Source: Gammaproteobacteria bacterium
GTDB taxonomy: Bacteria; Pseudomonadota; Gammaproteobacteria; UBA6429; Thiohalophilaceae
Assembly (NCBI GenBank): GCA_013152045.1
Contig: JAADGZ010000015.1
Location: 1-6,410 of the forward strand
DNA length: 6,410 nucleotides
Direction of reading: 5' to 3'
Of the stretch, positions 1 to 4,077 are shown in pieces. A program made the position numbers and the translations under genes. Below the pieces are notes generated by a model. That model was given only the letters and a program-made list of their open reading frames with translations, ran no database searches and was not told the DNA's origin. Position 1 is the first letter of the stretch, and every line of letters starts with the position of its first letter.

Positions 1-192
1 TTCACTTTTTGGCCCCTCTTTTTTAGCCTGCAGCCAGCTATAGAGATTCCAGCAGGCCAGCAGGCTCAGGATCAGCAGCAGGGGCATGCGCGGCAGATTT
101 ATGCCGAAGCCGTAAATTGCCAGCGCAATCACCAACGCCTGTGCGCCAATGCCAATGCTGCGAAGCAGGAGCAGACTGCGAAGGTTCAACAT
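1..192 (-). CDS. RegB/PrrB-like membrane sensor histidine kinase, N-terminal part only
   Basis: An open frame of 64 codons starts with ATG at 192 and runs off the window edge. An AGG (200-202) lies 7 nt before the start and serves as ribosome binding site. The protein begins MLNLRSLLLLRS and shows two hydrophobic segments, about residues 9-30 and 36-54, the second ending in NLYSWLQ, then a charged stretch KKEGPKSE. A short N-terminus entering the membrane at once, with an LRSLLLLR..GIGAQ pattern and an LL..N...WL pattern after the second helix, is typical of RegB/PrrB/RoxS redox-sensing kinases as I know them. The sensor quinone site, the H-box and the ATPase domain would all lie outside the window, so kinase identity is inferred from the N-terminus alone. 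The divergent palindromes at 224-253, which resemble binding sites of the cognate RegA/PrrA regulators, support it. Another multi-pass membrane protein cannot be excluded. Confidence 0.6.
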   Translation of the reverse strand, partial: MLNLRSLLLLRSIGIGAQALVIALAIYGFGINLPRMPLLLILSLLACWNLYSWLQAKKEGPKSE

Positions 193-223
193 ACGGATAC
201 CTGTAAAATTAAAATCACAGCCT

Positions 224-238
224 GCGACAAATTGTCGC
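224..238. promoter_or_regulatory. Perfect 15-bp inverted repeat, candidate RegA/PrrA-type operator 1
   Basis: GCGACAAATTGTCGC has two perfect 7-bp arms around one central base. The half-sites GCGAC and GTCGC fit the GCGNC...GNCGC pattern known for RegA/PrrA/RegR response regulators. The site ends 32 bp before the kinase start codon and lies about 80 bp before the start of the divergent outer-membrane protein gene, so it could act on both. Binding is inferred, not shown. Confidence 0.6.
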
Positions 239-253
239 GCGACACTGTGTCAC
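239..253. promoter_or_regulatory. Second 15-bp inverted repeat abutting the first, candidate operator 2
   Basis: GCGACACTGTGTCAC begins at the base right after operator 1, with the same length and the same GCGACA-N3-TGTC layout. Its arms pair in six of seven positions (GCGACAC against GTGTCAC). Two adjoining copies of one 15-bp design argue for a cooperative or two-dimer regulator site rather than chance. Confidence 0.55.
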
Positions 254-318
254 ATTCCCGCCGCCGGTTTGCGTTGATAGCATGCATAGCACTCATAGTA
301 ACAACTGGCTGGAAAATA

Positions 319-1497
319 ATGAAACTGATCAATCGTATGTCTGCTGCAGTCGGACTGCTAGCAGTATTGGTTTCCGCTAACGTACAAGCCTATGTCGGAC
401 TGTGCTGCGGTAAATGTGGCGGCAATATGCCGATGAACATCCCCGGTGGTGGAATACCTGAAACCTATGAATACCGGGTGAAAATCAGTCCCATGCTGAT
501 GCATATGGAAGGCCTGCGCGATGGTACGAACAGCATTAACCCGGATGATTTGCTGGGTATGCCGACCATGATGGGCAAGGCCACCGGCAAGTTTATGGCG
601 GTGCCGACGCAGATGGATATGAACATGTTGAATATCTCGGCCGGCTACAGCTTTAGCGATCGGCTGTTTGGTGGTGTGATGCTGATGTATAAACAGAATT
701 CGATGGATATGAAATTCAACAGCAAGATGCAGACGACCACCGGCCAGCAAGGATTTGAAATGAAATCCGAGGGTCTCGCCGATACTATGCTGATGGGGAA
801 ATTCCGCCTGTTTGCCGATGATCCCCTGATTCCGAAACGCCAGTCTTCGCTGTTATTTGGTTTGAGCGTACCGACCGGCTCGATTGATGAGCACAATACC
901 ACCCATCCCCTGGCCATGCGCCAGCGTGAACTTCTGCCTTATAGTATGCAGCTGGGTTCGGGTAGCTTTGATCCCATGATCGGTCTTTTGTATCAGGGTT
1001 CCAGTTCGCCGCTCTGGTGGGGTGCCAATGCGACCTATATTGCACGTTTGTATGACAATAAACGAGACTATCGACTGGGTGATGAATTTCGCCTGGATTT
1101 ATACACCATGTACCAATTCCGTTATGACACCCTGTTGCAGTTTCAGATCAATGGGGAATATAAAGGCAAAATCCGAGGGGAAATGAATGAAGCGGTCACG
1201 GGTGCATCAGGTCGCACGACCCAGGGTGATCCGACTTCACCGTATATGACCCCATCCTGGAACACAGGTAATTATGGCGGCACGCAGGTATTTGCCACGC
1301 TGGGCCTGCAATGGCAGCCGGTACCTTTGCAGATCGTTGATGTATCTCTCAGTCTGCCGCTTTATCGTAATTTGAACGGTCCGCAGCTGGAGCTGGACTA
1401 TCGTCTCATGTTGACCTGGTATCTGGAAATACCGAGCAAGAAGAGTGTCCGTTATGGTCTGGGTAAGGCGGCTTCTGATAGCAAGTTGGGGTTCTGA
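319..1497 (+). CDS. Met- and Cys-rich outer-membrane beta-barrel protein (transporter-like)
   Basis: The chosen ATG at 319 gives a 392-aa protein that opens with a clear signal peptide (residues 1-24, cut after ANVQA). The frame also extends 29 codons upstream to a TTG at 232, but that extension crosses the operator palindromes and would bury the signal peptide. A GGA at 311-313 is a modest ribosome binding site. The mature N-terminus carries CCGKCGGNMPMN (Cys29, Cys30, Cys33), followed by Met-dense stretches such as PMLMHM, MPTMM, TQMDMNM and MLMYKQNSMDM; roughly 27 Met in all. The rest alternates amphipathic strands and loops (GLSVPTGSID, MQLGSGSFDPMIG, aromatic-rich strands) and ends in Phe, as porin-like proteins do. 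The LPTG..MQLGSG layout recalls the outer-membrane 'transporter' family near Phenol_MetA_deg (PF13557), which is only a resemblance. The substrate is unknown. Cys and Met clusters suggest binding of copper or another soft metal. It heads an operon with a cytochrome c lipoprotein and a TlpA-like protein. Confidence 0.75.
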   Translation: MKLINRMSAAVGLLAVLVSANVQAYVGLCCGKCGGNMPMNIPGGGIPETYEYRVKISPMLMHMEGLRDGTNSINPDDLLGMPTMMGKATGKFMAVPTQMDMNMLNISAGYSFSDRLFGGVMLMYKQNSMDMKFNSKMQTTTGQQGFEMKSEGLADTMLMGKFRLFADDPLIPKRQSSLLFGLSVPTGSIDEHNTTHPLAMRQRELLPYSMQLGSGSFDPMIGLLYQGSSSPLWWGANATYIARLYDNKRDYRLGDEFRLDLYTMYQFRYDTLLQFQINGEYKGKIRGEMNEAVTGASGRTTQGDPTSPYMTPSWNTGNYGGTQVFATLGLQWQPVPLQIVDVSLSLPLYRNLNGPQLELDYRLMLTWYLEIPSKKSVRYGLGKAASDSKLGF

Positions 1498-1498
1498 G

Positions 1499-1810
1499 AT
1501 GAAAATACACAGCATACTGAAATACGCTCCTGTTGCTTTGGTGCCGGCACTATTGCTTCTGACCGGCTGTGCGTTTAATACAGAAAATCCACACGCCTAT
1601 TTACCGGATGCGCAGACCGAGGCTGCCGGCGTTTATATTGAACAGTGTGGCGGCTGTCACTCGGTGCCTCATCCGCAACGCTTAAGTGCCGCAGCCTGGA
1701 AAAGTATGGTTGCGGTGATGGATAAGCGCAGAGATGAACGGAAGTATCCGCCCCTGAGCGAAAGTCAACGCAAGAAAATCATGAGCTATCTTGAAGCTCA
1801 TGCCCGATAG
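1499..1810 (+). CDS. Small monohaem cytochrome c lipoprotein
   Basis: The protein has 103 residues. ATG at 1499 was chosen because it lies 1 nt after the preceding stop, has a purine-rich GGGG (1488-1491) 7 nt upstream and starts directly with a lipoprotein signal peptide. The lipobox LTGC puts the lipidated Cys at residue 24. The haem motif CGGCH (Cys50, Cys53, His54) is followed by SVPHP and a W..MVAVM segment. Met74 (or Met70) is the likely sixth ligand, by comparison with small class I cytochromes of the CxxCH...W..vv.rM pattern. An amphipathic C-terminal helix (SESQRKKIMSYLEAHA) closes the fold. It should be anchored to a membrane facing the periplasm and carry single electrons. Its place between an outer-membrane protein and a thioredoxin suggests it passes electrons to or from one of them, but this is inference. 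Confidence 0.85.
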   Translation: MKIHSILKYAPVALVPALLLLTGCAFNTENPHAYLPDAQTEAAGVYIEQCGGCHSVPHPQRLSAAAWKSMVAVMDKRRDERKYPPLSESQRKKIMSYLEAHAR

Positions 1811-2372
1811 ACCCGTTATGATGCGCGTACGCTTTTTTATATTATTATGTTTATGTGGTCTGTGTATATTGGCACCGGTGCGGGTTTTTGCCGATGCAGC
1901 TGGTTTATCGCAGGCACTGAGCAGGATGAAGGTGACAGCGCCGAAAGCACGCCTGTCGGCGCCAGATTTTACACTGCCGGATCTTGAATTGGGGTCGGTG
2001 CACTTATCAGATTATCGCGGCAAACTGGTGTTATTGAATTTCTGGGCCAGTTTTTGCGCCCCCTGTCGCCGGGAGATGCCAGCCTTGGAAAATTTATGGC
2101 AAGCTTACCGTGACAAAGGGCTGGTGGTGTTGGCCCTGTCTGCCGATCGGGATAACCTGAAGCGAGTTGAAAATTTCATCACCGAAGGCGATTACAGTTT
2201 TCCAATCCTGCTGGATACCGCAGGCGAGGTGCGCAAAAATTATGAAATTCGCGCCCTGCCAACCAGTTACCTGATTGGCCGTGACGGCCGGTTTATTGGC
2301 CGGGTTATCGGTGAGCGGGACTGGGATAGCCAACCGGGTCAGGCCCTGATCGAATTATTATTATCTCAGTAA
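1800..2372 (+). CDS. TlpA-like periplasmic thioredoxin (thiol-disulfide oxidoreductase)
   Basis: The protein has 190 residues from ATG 1800, which overlaps the end of the cytochrome gene by 11 nt and suggests translational coupling. The double ATG at 1818/1821 is an alternative that would give a more compact signal peptide; no start has a strong ribosome binding site. Residues about 10-31 form a hydrophobic export signal ending VFA. The mature part has the TlpA/AhpC-TSA layout: APDFTLPDLELG near residue 54, LVLLNFWASFCAPCRREMP with redox cysteines Cys86 and Cys89, LALSADRD, then the cis-proline loop ALPTSYLI (Pro154) and GRDGRFIGRVIG. Relatives reduce cysteines in apocytochromes c (CcmG/ResA) or in copper chaperones and the CuA centre (Bradyrhizobium TlpA). 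Here the partner could be the upstream cytochrome or the three N-terminal cysteines of the outer-membrane protein; that link is inference. Confidence 0.85.
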   Translation: MPDRPVMMRVRFFILLCLCGLCILAPVRVFADAAGLSQALSRMKVTAPKARLSAPDFTLPDLELGSVHLSDYRGKLVLLNFWASFCAPCRREMPALENLWQAYRDKGLVVLALSADRDNLKRVENFITEGDYSFPILLDTAGEVRKNYEIRALPTSYLIGRDGRFIGRVIGERDWDSQPGQALIELLLSQ

Positions 2373-2386
2373 GTTGCGTATTTTTT

Positions 2387-2422
2387 TCTCTCGTTCCCAC
2401 GCTCCCGCGTGGGAACGAGAGA
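2387..2422. repeat. REP-like perfect hairpin (GTTCCCACGC / GCGTGGGAAC)
   Basis: Arms of 16 bp (2387-2402 and 2407-2422) pair perfectly around the loop TCCC. The core GTTCCCACGC...GCGTGGGAAC is of a kind scattered between genes in many gammaproteobacteria and linked to REP-associated tyrosine transposases. It starts 15 bp after the TlpA-like stop codon and follows a T-run, so it may also shield or end the transcript. No transposase gene is present here. Confidence 0.75.
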
Positions 2423-2442
2423 TACGCTGATTCGGGTATCCA

Positions 2443-2463
2443 TTCCCCGCAGGAGCGCGGGAA
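2443..2463. repeat. Second, imperfect REP-like hairpin
   Basis: TTCCCCGC and GCGGGAA flank AGGAGC, and the flank ACCAGAGA echoes the ACGAGAGA next to the first hairpin. It reads as a degenerate partner of the 2387-2422 element, so the two may form a composite REP cluster. One base is bulged in the stem. Confidence 0.5.
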
Positions 2464-2484
2464 CCAGAGAGAAGCCGGAGTTCG

Positions 2485-2516
2485 GTAGGTTGGGTTGAGC
2501 GATAGCGAAGCCCAAC
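2485..2516 (+). repeat. REP-like element, GTAGGTTGGG...CCCAAC copy
   Basis: The element pairs GTTGGG (2489-2494) with CCCAAC (2511-2516) around a GC-containing loop. A related copy lies at 6086-6116, and the two differ by a compensated base pair in the stem. Such GTAGGTTGGGTTGAGC repeats are common between genes in gammaproteobacteria. Confidence 0.7.
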
Positions 2517-2518
2517 AG

Positions 2519-2570
2519 AATAAATACGGAAACAAATAACTACTTATTTGTTTCCGTATTTATTATTTTT
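2519..2570 (+). terminator. Perfect 21-bp stem-loop with T-tract, terminator of the left operon
   Basis: Arms 2519-2539 and 2544-2564 are perfectly complementary over 21 bp with loop CTAC, followed on the plus strand by TATTTTT (2564-2570). The stem contains the centre ACGGAAACAAAT and its complement. It lies between converging genes, and the minus-strand sulfurtransferase stop codon (2563-2565) overlaps the stem base, so the hairpin may stop or protect transcripts from both sides. The T-tract favours plus-strand termination. Stem length exceeds that of a usual intrinsic terminator. Confidence 0.7.
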
Positions 2571-3384
2571 CAATCGGAGTATTGGCTTCGTTACCCCAGT
2601 CCGACCATGAACCAGGGTAGCCTTTTACTTTTTCATAGCCCAGTGATTTGAGCATAATATAGGTATGCGCTGAACGATGGTGACTATGGCAATAAGTGAC
2701 GACAGTTTTATCCGGGCTAATGCCGCGGGATTCTAGCATTTGTCGTAATTCATTTTCCGGCTTCAAACGCAGGTCGCGTTGTTTGTCCATCGCCTTAATC
2801 CAGTCAATATTTTCCGCTCCAGGAATGTGGCCACCACGAGCTGCCAGTACTTTCGTGCCTTGATATTCTTTCTCACTGCGGCAATCAAGCAGCACAACCT
2901 GGTTATCATTGAGGTGTTCGAGAATATATTGACGGTTGGCCACTGGCTCATCGTTGAAGGAAACAGGATAATCTTCAGTTGGTGTTGGATAGCGTATTTT
3001 ACTGCTGCTCTCAAAACCTGTGTTGACCCAGGCTTGTAGGCCGCCATTGAGTAGAGAATGGTTTTTATGACCGATAGCATCCAGAGTCCAGAGAAAACGG
3101 CAGGCGCGGCCGCCGCCTTCATCATCATAGGTAACCACATGGGTGTCCGGGGTCATGCCCAGCGCGCCGAGTACGTGGCTGAGTTGTTCCTTTTGTGGTA
3201 GCAGGCCTAGGCGCGGATGTTCGATGCGCACGATCCAGCTATAGTCGAGGAAAACCGAGTTTGGCAGGTGATATTGTACATAAGTGGCCGCCTGGGAAAG
3301 ATCGACTAGCAGCAGATCCTGCTGTGCAAGTGCTGAGGTTAGTTGTTCGGGTTCGATGATCAGAGGCAGACCGGCTTCAGACAT
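2563..3384 (-). CDS. rhdA: RhdA-like two-domain thiosulfate sulfurtransferase (rhodanese)
   Basis: The protein has 273 residues from ATG at 3384, with a good ribosome binding site GAAGGAA (3391-3397) 6 nt upstream. It has the tandem rhodanese fold. The inactive N-terminal domain (about 15-125) contains LLVDLSQAATYVQYHLPNS, VVTYDDEGGGRACR and LLNGGLQAW. The catalytic C-terminal domain (about 155-270) contains LLDCRSEKEYQG, GGHIPGAENIDW and the active-site loop CHSHHRS with catalytic Cys232. That loop closely resembles CQTHHRS of Azotobacter vinelandii RhdA (about 271 aa) rather than the CGSGVTA type of 3-mercaptopyruvate sulfurtransferases. It should move sulfane sulfur from thiosulfate to cyanide, thiols or protein acceptors in the cytoplasm; no signal peptide is seen. 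It is co-oriented with a 49-aa membrane protein gene 45 nt upstream, probably one transcript. Confidence 0.93.
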   Translation of the reverse strand: MSEAGLPLIIEPEQLTSALAQQDLLLVDLSQAATYVQYHLPNSVFLDYSWIVRIEHPRLGLLPQKEQLSHVLGALGMTPDTHVVTYDDEGGGRACRFLWTLDAIGHKNHSLLNGGLQAWVNTGFESSSKIRYPTPTEDYPVSFNDEPVANRQYILEHLNDNQVVLLDCRSEKEYQGTKVLAARGGHIPGAENIDWIKAMDKQRDLRLKPENELRQMLESRGISPDKTVVTYCHSHHRSAHTYIMLKSLGYEKVKGYPGSWSDWGNEANTPIEK

Positions 3385-3429
3385 GGGGTGTTCCTTCTCG
3401 TATGTCAGGTGAATCAGGAGCGCAAAAGT

Positions 3430-3579
3430 TTACAGGAAACCAAAGAAACCACCAAGAGCCAGAAAACCTGTGAATAGCGAGGTTATTCCGGCAAACAGAG
3501 AATAGCCTGGTTTGACCTTGCGTAGCGAGTAAGCCAACCAGGCGGAGTAAATAGAAACCAGGATTAGAATGACTAACAT
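3430..3579 (-). CDS. 49-aa two-helix membrane protein, function unknown
   Basis: A complete short frame runs from ATG at 3579 to TAA at 3430-3432. The product starts MLVILILVSIYSAWLAYSLR, has a short basic and polar turn (RKVKPGYS, about residues 20-27), then a second hydrophobic segment with glycines (about 28-49) ending GGFFGFL. This is a helix-turn-helix membrane hairpin; by the positive-inside rule the loop should face the cytoplasm. A GGA about 12 nt upstream is the only hint of a ribosome binding site. The gene ends 45 nt before the sulfurtransferase start on the same strand, so co-transcription is likely. I do not recognise a family. Uninterrupted hydrophobic codons and a stop right after the second helix support a real gene, but a frame of this size could occur by chance. 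Confidence 0.6.
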   Translation of the reverse strand: MLVILILVSIYSAWLAYSLRKVKPGYSLFAGITSLFTGFLALGGFFGFL

Positions 3580-3976
3580 GTTGTTTTGTCCGTGTTGTTT
3601 TAGGCGGCTTGTCTCAACTAGATGCAGGTTTTAATTTATCCCACCTGAATGGGCTTCGCCTGACTGAACTATACTGCTAAGTGGAAAACAAGTTGTCACT
3701 ATTTTGCTTACATTACAACAAGAGTATTCATCAGCAGCGCATTATTTTTTATTGCTGATAGCACGGGAGTTAGTGCAGAAAACTAGCGCGTGGTCTTGCT
3801 GGTTGGTTTCTGGATACGGATATTGATTTTCAGAGGATTTCTCTCAGGTATGTGGACTCAATGGACAAAGTCGAAATGGAGGGTGAGAAAATTGACCCGG
3901 CGACGAAAAATAGCGGCAAACCGCCGATTATTTTTAGCACAACTACAGCGAAAACATAAATCAAATAAAATAAGGT
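3580..3976. other. Gene-poor stretch upstream of the htpG promoter
   Basis: No gene is well supported here. It holds a short REP-like remnant (3649-3659), a hairpin with 7-bp arms ATCAGCA/TGCTGAT (3730-3736 and 3753-3759), and two overlapping short plus-strand frames. One runs from GTG 3790 to 3981 (63 codons, very basic). The other is open from 3774 to 3959 with an ATG at 3861 and would encode a 32-aa peptide starting MDKVEMEGEKIDPATKN. Neither has a convincing ribosome binding site. The leader and promoter of the minus-strand operon must lie in the left half of the stretch, but I could not assign a clear -35/-10 pair. Confidence 0.5.
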
Positions 3977-4005
3977 CTTGAAATTGATCGGGCCTGTCTC
4001 CATAT
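3977..4005 (+). promoter_or_regulatory. Sigma-32 (RpoH) heat-shock promoter of htpG
   Basis: CTTGAAA (3977-3983) is an exact -35 match to the RpoH consensus. After a 14-bp spacer comes CTCCATAT (3998-4005), one base away from the CCCCATNT -10. Transcription should begin near 4012, leaving a leader of about 65 nt before the htpG ATG. This also argues against translation starting as far upstream as 4009. Confidence 0.85.
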
Positions 4006-4017
4006 CTTGTGAAAATC

Positions 4018-4033
4018 TGTTTTTTAAAAAACA
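4018..4033 (+). other. AT-only palindrome in the htpG leader
   Basis: TGTTTTTTAAAAAACA is a perfect 16-bp palindrome just after the predicted transcription start. It could form a weak 5' hairpin. It does not pair with the Shine-Dalgarno sequence at 4063-4067, so I see no direct RNA thermometer. Confidence 0.3.
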
Positions 4034-4077
4034 TCATATATCTTAACTACTTAGATTTACCCAGGAGTCTTGCCAAG

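Noticed and set aside
232..318. TTG-initiated 29-residue extension of the outer-membrane protein
   Set aside because: It runs through the operator palindromes and would place the signal peptide about 30 residues inside; ATG 319 gives a normal signal peptide.
358..1045. Three minus-strand open frames opposite the outer-membrane protein gene
   Set aside because: They are shadows of a well-supported gene; their products are rich in His, Arg and Trp with no recognisable motif.
2387..2516. CRISPR array
   Set aside because: The repeats are of different families, irregularly spaced and without uniform spacers; they fit a REP-like cluster.
2763..3140. Open frames on both strands within the sulfurtransferase gene
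   Set aside because: They overlap a gene whose domains and active site are clear, and show no motif of their own.
3660..3720. Sigma-70 promoter for the minus-strand operon using TATAGT as -10
   Set aside because: The -10 is good, but no -35 hexamer lies at 16-18 bp; the nearest GTGACA is 20 bp away.
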